From NCBI RefSeq assembly GCF_033568475.1, contig NC_133121.1, forward strand, positions 191,606,664 to 191,670,663: 64,000 nucleotides of DNA, given 5' to 3'. Both the position numbers and the translations under genes were made by a program. The DNA is from Henckelia pumila. Lineage: Eukaryota > Streptophyta > Magnoliopsida > Lamiales > Gesneriaceae. The notes beneath the pieces were generated by a model that was given only the letters and a program-made list of their open reading frames with translations, was not told where the DNA came from and searched no databases. Shown piece after piece: positions 54,418 to 64,000 of the stretch (the stretch's first letter is position 1; every line of letters begins with the position of its first letter).

Positions 54418-57168
54418 GAATCTCGAGCACTCCCCGGAGAGCTTTACCCATTTGCTGCATTTGATAGAAAAATATGTTTTCCAAGTCAAAAAATAAATTT
54501 TCTGCAAAAATACACGAATTGTAAATACTTACACAAATCGTGAAGGGAAAATTTGCGATCGACATGGGCATGTAGAATGTCTTGTCATAATTGTCATAAA
54601 ACTCTTTAATCTTGCTAGGCGAACTCACGAGCACTGATGCCCTAACTTGAGCCAACGAGTTGTTTACCTTGAAAGTCACACTCTCCGCAAATGGCCTCAC
54701 ACCGTCATAACCTCTTGACGTGGTCGCCTCGGCACTTGACATAACCGCATCAGGAGTCCCCTGAATATCTAAAAACATAAAGTTGATTGTTTATTATACT
54801 ATACATAAATATATAAATAAAAACTGCATTAACTCACCTTCGGAGGATTCTTCTGGTATAGTTGACAGCTCAGCTCGGCTACTATAGGAAAACAATTCTC
54901 TGACCATATTATGATCCACACCTATCAGCATATCAAACAAATTAAAATTATAATGACAATTCTAATACATAATTATCATATGTAAACATAATTAAAAAGT
55001 ACTCACCAACGTCTGTCTCAAGTACATATGATTTTCTCTTCTGTCTTCTACAATAGACCATGTTATAATCTCTCTGATCATGCATTGGTGTCTGGGACCT
55101 GATCTCAGCCAAACCTTCTCTAATCTGTTCCGCCAAAATCGATCTCAACTCATCAAAACCCAATCTCATTTCCCTTCTGCATGCTCTCATCTCTATATGA
55201 AATTATTTAACATTATACTCCAATGCACTCAAATGATGCTCCAGTGGTTATGTGCGACGGAAAGGATTGAGTCAAAAGTTTACTCGTGGACCCGTACGAA
55301 TGAGATAACTGGTGCTGGAGCTGGATCTAGTGACTTTAGCATAAGGCGTGCTGGAGCTGGATCTAGTGGCTTCTGTAGAAGGGGTGTTGGAACCATCGTG
55401 ACAAGAAGGTGTGAGCTGGACCAGGGGAGACTCCACATTATTTTTGAGAGGGTTCTGGCTATGTACAACAATATGACCCTGACTCCACAGCTTTAGTACC
55501 CGAGTGGTGACGACATCTGTTGCAGAATCAACAAAAACACCAGTCGTATAATACGATGACACGAGCTCCTCAGGAGTAGGATTCAAACATCCAACACAAT
55601 CCTATATTTATTTAATATCGTATCAGATAAATTAAAAATTTATAACAACAATTACTATATCAAATTAATTCATAGTACTTACATGTATATCACAGGCACC
55701 AAACACTGCACAAACATTAACATCAGACGGGGCACCGTTTGAGGGCCACGTGTTAGTTACCCACTGAAACATCTTGGGCAACATCAAACCATCCACCACA
55801 TCTCTTCTCTTGGCAAAATTTTGTGCCACACTAGAATATAATTCATAAGCAAGGATTTGTAACATAAATTTCAAACAATTTTATTATTAAAAATAAAGAT
55901 AACAAAGTCACTTTAACAATAAAAAAACCTGCAGAGGCTGCAGAGGCAGTACAAAACCACTAAAAAAGAAGCTGTCATCAACTTCTTTACAACCCCGTGT
56001 CTCGGTGAGGGAAGTATATCTCCCTAAAAGGTCATTCTTCAAAGATCTAACGGCATCACGATAGGCTATTCTACCACAAGGATAACTATTAAACCTATCC
56101 AAATCATCTATAAGACTTAGCCATTTAAGGTCAATATTCATGCTCTTTTTCCTACTCCCCCACCAAACACGGCACAATAAAAGTAAAGATTAGCTATCTT
56201 TAACATCTCCACATGCATCCCCTCGGTCTCATTCTGATCTAGGGCAGTAATATTTGCCTCCAAATCACTAAAAAAAATCATATACTTACCAACAAAGTGT
56301 CTGGAGACAAAGACACATCCCTCTGGTAAATCTATCGCCTCTATACTGCAATCGAGACCGGTTATTAAACAATACTCTAACATAGAAAATCTAACCGGCC
56401 TCTTGCGCACGACCATCTAAAAATCATCACTGTTGTTATCAACTATCTGACTACTCATTAGATACTAGATAATTTGACTGAAAACATTAAAATCTCAGTG
56501 ATACCTAACGAGATTACCAAATGGATACTGATCAAAAAATGTCGTTCTCTCCTCGTTGTTCAAATAATGATAAATCTTCTCGGTTGTCTCTTTATATCTC
56601 GACTCAATTGTCAATTTGATACAAAAAATTACATCCCTGAATAGTTTTGTTGGCAAATATACCTGTTAAAAATAGAAATAAATATGTTAGAACAATAACA
56701 CACAATGATTGAGTCCACTCAAACAACCCGCACTCCGGTCGACCCAAAGAGTAGCTTGGGTCAACCCTGAACAAGCTTAGGTCGACCAAAACATACCCAA
56801 GAATGGGTCGACCCAATCAAGCTCTTGGGTCGACCCAGAACAAGCTTAGGTCGACCCAAGATTCCCCATTGTCGGGTTGATCCAAGCATGGACCCAAGCT
56901 TCCCCATGCTTGGGTCGACCCAGAGCTCCCAAGATCTTGGCGTAGGGGTCGACCGATGCCCCCTTTGTTTGGGGAGACCCACATTTGGGTCTTGGGTCAA
57001 CCCAAACCAACCAAGACCCAAGCGTGGGTTGAGACCTATGCTTGCGTGATCCAAACGTGATCGATTCAAGTATGGTTGAGGGTGGTTTGGGTTGAACCAA
57101 GCATACTTTGTGTCTCGTAAACAATCACAAAATTTTGAAAGAAACGTTACCAGATTATTGTTAGCCAT
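54418..57168 (-). pseudogene. DUF1985/ULP1-like gene, N-terminal and middle part
   Basis: Exons in minus order: possibly ATG 57168; 56662-56505 (YLPTKLFRDV ... FFDQYPFGNLV); 56416 to about 56170 with RFSMLEYCLITGLDC, the signature of DUF1985; about 56145-55917 with YPCGRIAYRDAVRSLK; 55874-55680 (LAYELYSSVAQNF ... MFQWV); 55586-55272, Ser/Thr-rich with an imperfect repeat of TRSSSST; 55190-55020; and 54770-54418, leading to ALRGVLEIQL at the insertion point. GT/AG ends fit several gaps. DUF1985 with a C-terminal ULP1 fold is the arrangement of the transposon-borne ULP family of plants. No transposase is nearby. The gene is disrupted by the LARD-like insert. Confidence 0.7.
56700..57080. repeat. 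Degenerate minisatellite of (T)GGGTCGACCCA words
   Basis: The palindromic word GGTCGACC and close variants recur at irregular 30-50-bp spacing, linked by phrases such as AACAAGCTTAGGTCGACC and CAAGCTTCCCCATGC. It lies at the 5' end of the ULP1-like gene and is open on both strands (for example 56761-57168 minus). Confidence 0.7.
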
Positions 57169-57879
57169 GGAGTTTGTTTGAATGTGTAGCTTGGAAGGTA
57201 TGTAAAAGAATGTGAAGGAAGAGAATGAAGATTTGAGGAAAAAATTTTGAGTGAGGAAAGACTGGAATTGGATTGCGTGATAAATCTGAGAATGAGAATG
57301 GGGGTTTGATTATGGAAGAGAATGGATTTAAGTTTAAAATTTAATAAATATTTTTTATTTTTTATAAGTTAAACCTAAGGGTATATAAGTAAATTAAAGA
57401 TTGGATCCTTTTTTTTAAAATACAATATATTTCACTCCTTTCTCCCTAAATTTCCCCGCTGCTAACACCGGTCCTGATCTCACCCTTGTCTCGATCCTCC
57501 GATCTCGTCGAACCTCAAACACAACAAAACCTCGCGGTTTTTGAATGCATGCATTTTATTAGGAACAATGGGAGGAAAAAAAATCAGGTTTTGCAACACT
57601 CAAGCTTGACATCCGTAAAGAAATTATTATCTATTGGACTGAAAATTTATGAGGGCGATATTGGAAAAATTGGGGGGGTTTTGGAGAGTTGGGTCAATTT
57701 GATCATGCGATGTGTGACATCTATATTGACCCATCTCGGAATCACTATCTAAGCAATGCTTAAGCATGCAAAATAACTTAAAACACAAATAATCAATTAA
57801 TCAGCCCAAACTTAAATAATTCAACTAAAACTATCGGCAAGAATACATTCCCTAATTTATCAGAGTCCTTCAGATTTGA
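57169..57879. other. Intergenic stretch upstream of the ULP1-like gene
   Basis: About 700 bases with no recognised gene. The ORF at 57486-57752 has no domain. A pyrimidine-rich segment (57430-57500) could belong to a promoter, but nothing decisive is seen. Confidence 0.4.
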
Positions 57880-59452
57880 ATGTTAGCCATTTATGAAAAA
57901 GGACAATAGTACACTGTAGACGCCGCAACAAGGCTATTGGGCAGGTTGTACTATTTTTCAGTGTTTGTCTCCAAGACTTACAATTAAATGCAACATACAT
58001 TTATTGAGAGGAACGGATATTTGTGTAAGCATTTATGACCGTTTAGATAAAAGCATATTAATAGGTCTGAACATCAGTTAAAGAAGGCTCTCCAACTCTT
58101 ACGCACTCTAAGCTATCCGTGTTATCAAAAATTCAATTGAGCTATCAAAATCTCAAGTTTACTTAACTGAAATATCAAACTCATTCAATATACATATCTA
58201 GGGATGGGCGTTTGGGTTTGGGTTCGGGTATCTGATACCCGATCAGTTTGGTAATTTTTAAAAAATTCATACCCAAACCAGAAAATATACTGATCGGTTT
58301 GGTGTCGGGTTCTCTTTTGGGTACCCGACTATGTTTTAAAAAAAATTAATAGCACACGAGCTCACGTTACTGGCACCCTCCATTTAATTAAAAGTTAAAA
58401 TGGGCCAAAAAAATGAGAAAGAAATTGGTCAATGAGATCTTTTCTTCTTCCTTCCCCACTCGTTATTTACTTTGGCTGGGATTTCATCTTCAATTTCATA
58501 TATGGTCTTTGCCTCTCCCAATCAACGAATATCTTGGCTCTCGTTCTTTCTAGGCTCTCGTCTACGTCAAGTATGCAATCAAAACACTGAAGTGGTGTGG
58601 TTGATAACCATCATTCTTTTTCCCCGTTCGGAATTCTCATTTGATTTATGGTTTTAGGAGAAAAAATTGTTTTATTTTATGCAATGGATTTGAACAACCA
58701 CAAGTTTTTTTTTTGTAACCTGTCTTCTTTGAAAAGTAGCATAAATTAGTTTTTTGTTGCTCCAAGAAATAGATTGTTATAGAAATATATTTTTATATAG
58801 AAACTGGTATATATTTTCGGGTGCCCGCAAATCGGGTAGTGGGATTACTCGAAATTTTTGGGCGCCCGACATTCGGATACCCAAAAACTTCGGGTCAGGT
58901 TTCGGTAGTGAAATTGACTACCCGACAAGTCGGGTACTTGACCTGAAAAACCTGAAACCAACGCTACCCGACCCGACGCCCACCCCTATACATACCTGAT
59001 CATCAAGGGTCACGTTGTGCTTAGTTATTCAAGTTATTACTTTACATTTGTAATATCAGTCGAGGACTGAACTTTGTATTGAGTAGTAGGAGTTTCAGTT
59101 AAAGACAATGTTAAGTCCATGCTGAATTGGGGTTGTACAAACAGTTGTATTACTCAAAGTTTTATAGTGAATTCTTCCAAGAGGAAGAAGGGAGTGACGT
59201 GGGAGTATTCATCTCTGAACATCCATAAACATTTCCCATGTCACTTTATTTTCAGTCGAGCATTCTCATTAGTGTTCAATTTGTCAGTTGACATTTTTTC
59301 GCACATATTATTTGTTGGTTAATTGACATCGACAACCAAGATATGAACAAGAAGTTTAGTTGTGATAATGACTGAACCAACATCACAAATTCGAAGAAAA
59401 TTTCAAGTGGTGTATTCACTCCCCCTCTACACGCACTCATCGATCCTAACAG
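57880..59452 (+). repeat. Copia-type LTR remnant (edges approximate)
   Basis: The right end reads TTCACTCCCCCTCTACACGC then GATCCTAACA, a phrase typical of the end of many plant copia LTRs. The left edge is uncertain, near TGTTAGCC at about 57879. A hAT element lies inside. No partner LTR or internal domain is present, so it could be a solo LTR or fragment. Confidence 0.5.
58199..58988. mobile_element. hAT-type non-autonomous element
   Basis: The terminal inverted repeats TAGGGATGGGCG (left) and TAGGGGTGGGCG (right, reverse complement) carry an 8-bp duplicate, TACATATC/TACATACC (7 of 8). The length is 790 bp, with no transposase. Many CGGGTACCCGA-type words lie near both ends, giving extended self-complementarity. 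Confidence 0.78.
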
Positions 59453-60840
59453 AGTTTATGCGGTCAAACTTTGCTATGCGTTCGAGATGAGAAGATTTGA
59501 TCCCCCACCATTTCAATAAACATACACAAGGAATTCGTGGTGGAAACTTATTTGGAAACTTAATATCCCACCAAAGATCAGAATTTTTTTATGGAGAGCT
59601 TCCCGAGATTTTCTTCCTAGCTAATTTAGCAAACCTGCTTGCACATCATGTCCCTCTTCAGGTATGTGCTCATTGTGTAAATATCATCCTGGTTGTACGA
59701 GCCACTCTATCTTGTTTTGTTAGAAGGTTAGGGATGCTTGAAAAGATACAAAATTTTGGAATATTTTGTGTCTATTGAAATTTGTTTCCTTTGTGGAATG
59801 TGGTCTTGTGATTTCTAAAAATATTTTAAAGGAGGAGTTGGAATTGTTTTTTGTTATGGTGTGGGCCATTTGGTATGAGATTTGCAAATATACTCATTCT
59901 AATACACAAAAGAAGTTTGATAGCCATATTGGGTGGGCTGTTGTGATGTTGGACTCTTTTCATAAGGTTCGTCCGATGGGTGGCAGTTCTATTCATGGGA
60001 ATCTATGTTGTTCAATTAAAAAATGGAGTCCAGCTTATTCAAAACCATCTGAGATTGGATGTTGATGGGAGCTTTGATGAGGACCAGAATAATTTAGTGT
60101 GAAAGTTGTTGTCCGAGACTAGAGCTGTCAGACGGGCCTCCCGCCACAACCCGTGGCCCATTTAGGCCCGCCTCAAAATGGCCCATAAAACCCCAACCCG
60201 CCCCGTCTCGCCGCGGGTTGCGGGTTAGGAAGGTCAACCCGCCAAAATTTAAAAAAACTATTAAAAAATAAAAAAATTCAAAAAACAAAACTAGTATTTG
60301 AGATTGGAAAAAATATATCAACAATGTTATACAATAACAAATAATAAATGTCATAATCAAACAAATCATATAAAATTTTGATGTTAACTATTATATTTTG
60401 GATAAAAAATCACATTTCAAAATTATATGAATAATATAAATAGATATTTAACCATAGAAAATAATAATGTAGGATATTAAAAATCTATCAAATATTAGTT
60501 TTAAAATTTTAAAATCACATTATTTAAGAATAAAGTGTTTTTATGTCCATAGTAGGTCCGTCTCTGGTCTGATCCGTTTTGACGGCTCTACCTGAGACTT
60601 CCAAGGAAGAGTGAAGGGGGCTAAAGCTTGTGACATTCAACATCCAAGATCGGTAAAAGAAGCTAAGTTATCTGCTATCAGATTCGGTATGGAGTTTTGT
60701 GTGAGTAATGGATTTTCGAGTATCTACATATATTCAGACTCCTTACAAGCGATTAATGTTGTTAATTCTCTATCGGAGGAACGCGCGACGAATTGCCAAA
60801 ATGTTCGCACACATGTTAGGTCATAAGGTTTTACCTCGGA
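59453..60840 (+). pseudogene. LINE-type zf-RVT and RNase H remnant
   Basis: Before the hAT insertion: [32 protein letters not shown] (zf-RVT start), Cys/His pairs (CSLCKYH), and IWYEICKYTHSN. After a frame change comes LDVDGSFDEDQNN, the start of a plant RVT_3 RNase H. After the hAT element (60591 on): KEAKLSAIRFGMEFCVSNGF and IYIYSDSLQAINVVNS, with the Glu and Asp of RNase H. Stops and frameshifts are frequent. This is the usual C-terminal order of plant L1-type LINEs or related RNase H-like proteins; the RT itself is absent. Confidence 0.75.
60120..60590. mobile_element. hAT-type MITE inside the LINE remnant
   Basis: The left end TAGAGCTGTCAGACGGGC pairs with the right-end reverse complement TAGAGCCGTCAAAACGG. 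The 8-bp flanks TCCGAGAC and CCTGAGAC agree at 6 of 8. The length is 471 bp with no ORF of note. It interrupts the RNase H reading exactly. Confidence 0.8.
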
Positions 60841-60935
60841 ATTAAGTATTGATCTGCTCAATTGTACTCTACCTTCGTGGTAAAAAAAATGATATGTAAA
60901 AAGGTAAAAAAAAGTAATGTTTCAATTAATCATGA

Positions 60936-61322
60936 TGTTAAAAATTAAACTTGGACCTAACTCACCTCAAAAGCTAGCTCAAAAGGTGAGGATTGCCCTT
61001 GTCTATATAAAGAGCTCACATGTTATTTATCCAATCGATGTGGGACACAAATTAATACACCAACACACCCCTCTCACGCTCAGGAATGAAACGACTGAAG
61101 CGTGAAGATATTAACGGGTGGCCAACTATGGGACAGGTGAGACCAACTATGGGCCGTCCAACACATAACGGTGCAACCCGGGCATTGATAACATGTTAGA
61201 AATTAAAATTGGACCTAACTCACTTCAAAAGTTAGCTCAAGAAGTGAGGTTTGCCCTTGTTCATATAAAGTGGTCCATGTTATTTAGCCAACCTATGTGA
61301 AACATAAATCAATACACTAACA
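60936..61322 (+). mobile_element. TRIM (miniature LTR retrotransposon)
   Basis: Two direct repeats of about 130 bp (60936-61065 and 61194-61322) both start TGTTA(A/G)AAATTAAA and end ACA(C/A)(C/T)AACA-like. They flank a 128-bp internal part without ORF. TCTATATAAAGAG near 61011 in LTR 1 resembles a TATA box. Flanks CATGA and AATGA agree at 4 of 5. The primer site is not recognisable. Confidence 0.75.
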
Positions 61323-61415
61323 AATGATTTAAATCTCGATATTAATCATTCAAATCAAATATATTATTATTTATTTATCACTATTTCATTCCTATTCAAT
61401 TCCTTCAATAATATA
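61323..61415. other. Short spacer between TRIM and MITE
   Basis: AT-rich spacer of about 90 bases; nothing recognised. Confidence 0.4.
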
Positions 61416-61796
61416 GGCACCGTTTGGTTTGAGGATAGAATAAATAATACTTGGATAAGTAATATAATGTAATATAAAATAAATAGAAAATGATAGTTAA
61501 TTTAGTATTTTATTTGATTGATAGATTATAGTTTATTTGATTTGATTGAATTTTGTATTAAAAATATAAATTACCATTTTGTCCTTTTAAAAATAAATAA
61601 AATATGAATAATATTATTTATAAGGGTAATATAGTAATTTAAATTTAATGATTTGATTGATGTAAGATAAATGATTAATGATTTTATTGATGTAAAATAA
61701 ATAATTAATAGATGGATAAATAATATGACGAGAAGAACGCGAGATTGGATACGATAAGTTGTACAAGTACTAATTATACTTGTACCAAACGGTACC
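61416..61796. mobile_element. Tourist-like MITE
   Basis: GGCACCGTTTGGT at the left and ACCAAACGGTACC at the right form 13-bp inverted ends with one mismatch, flanked by TATA on both sides. The length is 381 bp, AT-rich and noncoding. Its ends belong to the PIF/Harbinger-related group, but differ from the Harbinger terminus at 19276. Confidence 0.78.
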
Positions 61797-61971
61797 TATA
61801 TGTTTTATCCGATCCATACATTATTCTATTCATTGAATCAAAATGTGTGTATAGCATTCAAATTGTATTATGTGCTTTCGTAGATTTTATCTAACATTCT
61901 TTTTTTTAAAAAAAGAGAGCATATAAATTATTTTTACAAAAAAAATAAAAATAAAAAGAGAATGGCCTCGT
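61797..61971. other. Downstream flank of the U-box gene
   Basis: About 175 AT-rich bases, including poly(A)/poly(T) runs, between the MITE and the U-box gene stop. It probably includes the gene's 3' UTR. Confidence 0.45.
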
Positions 61972-63321
61972 TCAAAATGGCCTTTTGAGATTCTTGAAAT
62001 CGGAAGAATCAACGCATTCCCCTCTATTTCTGTACACATTCAACGTCTTTAAAATCTCAGTCACTTTCTCCTTTGTACTTCCATTGCATCCAACTTGTAA
62101 AACCAACAATAACTTGTGAAAAGCCCCAACTTGAAGCGCTTCAAGAATCAGACGACCCCCGTCTCCATTTTCATCACACTTGGCCAGCAGTTTCCACAAG
62201 ATGGAAACCGAAAACTCGGTCGCCAAACCCGAAATCCGTAGTAGTTTCTTCACCACGAGTGGAATGAATAGAGCATTCTCGACAACCTTCTTCCTCCCCT
62301 CCAAATGGCTGCAAATCCCATCCAAGACACCTAATCCCTTCTCGCACGTGCTTCTATCCGAATCGACGATATTCACAAGAACACTTTGCACCAATCCCAT
62401 TTCAAGAAGTCTTGTAATTAGAGTCTCGTTCTTGTTTGTCAAGGATGTGGATGATACTAAAATATGGTGTATTGCCATGAGTGAAGCTTTTGTTGTCGTA
62501 GGGCAGATGGGGTTCTTGATCAACTTCACTACTGCATCAAGAAAACCTTGGATCTTCACCAAATCCTCCACCTTTTCTTGATTCCAAGAAAGTATTGTCT
62601 TCAATACTAATGCCGCGTTTCTTTGCCCTGTCAAGCTTCCAAACCTCAAGAACCACACGATGGTATGTAAAGAATGATTCTTGGAAAGATTCCTCATCAT
62701 CTCTTCATCCATACAAGACAACATCGTCATCATCATCGTCAAAGTAGACAAGATCTCTTCAAGCAAAGAAACCTGCTTGTCGACCGAATTCGACGTCGAT
62801 AACGACTGGAATGAAAAGGATAGAACTCTTCCGGCGCCATTAGACACAATACACCTCTTGTTTCTTTCGCTTTCTTTGGCTAACGCCTTGATTCTTGACA
62901 CCAGCTCAAGGGAGTATCTTATATCATCTCGTTTGATTGCATCCTCGACTTCGGCGAGTATCTCGAAAACTTCATGAGAACTTATGGGAATTCTAGGAGT
63001 TGGGATCCTTTCCACACCGAAGGAACTATTCTCGACGCACCAATCTTGGATGATTTTCCTTATGGCATGGTTAGGTATAGGCTCGACATCTCTCAACACT
63101 TTGTTGGTGATCGGACAGGTGGCGTTTCCGGCCTCGATCCACGACTCGATGCTCCGCCTGTCGTATGTTATCCCGGTCGACAAGGTTACCGGATCTTTCA
63201 TTAAGTCTAGCGAAATCGGGCAAATGAAATGGGTCGGTGTTGTTAGCTCCATGGCAGCAATATCCTCTCGTTTCTTGGCTGCACGCAGTGCAGCTTTTAG
63301 CCTTTTCCATGAGGAAATCAT
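61972..63321 (-). CDS. PUB21: Plant U-box E3 ubiquitin ligase (PUB20/21-like)
   Basis: An intact, intronless frame of 449 codons. I place the start at 63321 (MISSWKRLKAALRAAKK) because relatives begin close before the U-box; the upstream 44 codons look untranslated. Residues about 29-102 form the U-box: THFICPISLDLMKDPVTLST, GITYDRRSIESWIEAGNATC and PNHAIRKIIQDWC. It folds like a RING without zinc and recruits E2 enzymes. Residues about 115-430 form ARM-type helical repeats for substrate binding, ending in VTEILKTLNVYRNR. The domain order and sequence fit the small U-box/ARM group (PUB20-PUB25) of E3 ligases acting in cytoplasm, several of which act in immune signalling. Paralogue identity is not certain. 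Its composition is less AT-biased than the surrounding relics, and no break is visible. Confidence 0.9.
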   Translation of the reverse strand: MISSWKRLKAALRAAKKREDIAAMELTTPTHFICPISLDLMKDPVTLSTGITYDRRSIESWIEAGNATCPITNKVLRDVEPIPNHAIRKIIQDWCVENSSFGVERIPTPRIPISSHEVFEILAEVEDAIKRDDIRYSLELVSRIKALAKESERNKRCIVSNGAGRVLSFSFQSLSTSNSVDKQVSLLEEILSTLTMMMTMLSCMDEEMMRNLSKNHSLHTIVWFLRFGSLTGQRNAALVLKTILSWNQEKVEDLVKIQGFLDAVVKLIKNPICPTTTKASLMAIHHILVSSTSLTNKNETLITRLLEMGLVQSVLVNIVDSDRSTCEKGLGVLDGICSHLEGRKKVVENALFIPLVVKKLLRISGLATEFSVSILWKLLAKCDENGDGGRLILEALQVGAFHKLLLVLQVGCNGSTKEKVTEILKTLNVYRNRGECVDSSDFKNLKRPF

Positions 63322-63453
63322 ACTGTTGATCAATACCAACTCTAATGATCCAAAGCTATGCAAAATATAAAAATTAGAAAGGAAATGAGAAAACCCTTGA
63401 AATGTTCTATGTTTATCAAGTATGATGTGATATATATAACTAGAGAAAAACAT

Positions 63454-63470
63454 GTCTATATATATATTTG
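63454..63470 (-). promoter_or_regulatory. Probable TATA box of the U-box gene
   Basis: The minus strand reads AAATATATATATAGAC about 135-150 bases upstream of the chosen ATG. A second TATATATCAC run lies near 63427-63436. Either could set transcription start; the first leaves a 5' leader of about 100 bases. Confidence 0.5.
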
Positions 63471-64000
63471 GTGGTTTTTTTGAAGTAAGAGGGTCAACTT
63501 TTCAAAGCGTAAAAATTGACTAATTAATTAATTGATAATTTAATTATTAATGACTATAAAACCAAGAAACTTTCAAAAACAGGCTGTAATTTGTGTGAAA
63601 GATATAAAGTTGGGATTTGAATATTGACCATTGAAAATTTGGTGCGTCAAAAATAAACCAAGGCGTGAAGGGAATAAATCAAAGATTCAAAGGGTTTTTT
63701 GACCAATAGCCGTCCCAAAGGGTCGGTGGGCTGACTCAGCGCCTCGCATAGGTCCACAGATTATTTATTTATTTATTATATACGCAATTCAAATCTTTTG
63801 AATTTTGTGGTTTTCTTTGGAAGTGTCTAGAAGTAATTTGAAATCGAATTTCGTCGTAATTAAATTCTTAGGATTAATAGTATGACTAGTAAATAAGCAC
63901 CCACCGTGTGTGATATAAAAAAAAATGAATGAATGCGTTTGAAATTTAGGTGGAAAATAAGAAATGTGAAAATGTGAAGAAGTGGGGTCAATAGTGATGG
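63471..64000 (-). promoter_or_regulatory. Upstream region of the U-box gene with W-box cluster
   Basis: No ORF lies here. Five TTGAC(C/T) motifs occur: 63492-63497 (minus), 63516-63521 (plus, TTGACT), 63624-63629 and 63699-63704 (plus), and 63986-63991 (minus). TTGACY is the W-box recognised by WRKY factors, which control many defence genes. Occupancy is inferred only from the motif. Confidence 0.55.

Noticed and set aside
55080..55496. Plus-strand ORF of 138 codons
   Set aside because: It is antisense to exons of the ULP1-like gene and has no domain of its own.
57486..57752. Possible small gene of 88 codons
   Set aside because: No recognisable domain, and its position in a relic-rich gap is not supported by any other signal.
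62180..62581. Plus-strand ORFs across the U-box gene (also 62681-62977, 62984-63370)
   Set aside because: They are shadows of the well-supported minus-strand U-box coding sequence.

Overview
The window is nuclear DNA of a flowering plant, probably a eudicot. It is AT-rich and dominated by plant-type LTR retrotransposons (Athila-like and chromovirus Ty3/gypsy, Ty1/copia), a PIF/Harbinger DNA transposon, hAT and Tourist-like MITEs, a tRNA-derived SINE, a TRIM and an endogenous caulimovirid. Only one gene looks like an intact host gene: a plant U-box E3 ubiquitin ligase on the minus strand at 61972-63321.

Layout. 1-6159: an Athila-like Ty3/gypsy element (minus strand) with LTRs, tRNA-Asp primer site, PPT and a broken gag-protease, but no reverse transcriptase or integrase; its left LTR breaks at about 262 and joins an inverted fragment of a related LTR. 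6160-34421: one decayed chromovirus Ty3/gypsy element (plus strand) scattered over 28 kb because other elements entered it. A PIF/Harbinger element (about 9502-19276) lies just upstream of its integrase, a solo LTR (19350-22431) lies inside the integrase, and a complete Ty1/copia element (24438-33746, TSD TGTAT) lies inside its 3' LTR. The Harbinger element itself holds a second solo LTR (13378-16027) of the same family as the first but in the opposite orientation. The chromovirus in turn sits in the RNase H region of an older copia element (34427 to about 35836), whose LTR also took a SINE (35555-35776).

35837-43790: an endogenous pararetrovirus, most like the florendoviruses, with a broken ORF1 (movement protein, capsid protein, protease, reverse transcriptase, RNase H), ORF2 broken by one stop, and a small open ORF3. 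The ORFs are chained by ATGA and TAATG overlaps and followed by a TATA box and poly(A) signal. A 52-bp tandem array (43791-44258) follows directly.

44462-57168: a minus-strand DUF1985/ULP1-peptidase-like gene of the type spread by plant Mutator-like elements. It is split by a 9.3-kb LTR retrotransposon (45102-54412, TSD CAGCT) with 2.86-kb LTRs and no coding capacity. 57169-61971: small relics, namely a copia-type LTR remnant carrying a hAT element, a LINE-type RNase H remnant carrying another hAT element, a TRIM and a Tourist-like MITE. 61972-64000: the U-box gene and its upstream region, which has five W-box motifs.

All reading was by eye. Splice sites, lineage names and boundaries without a stated TSD are estimates.
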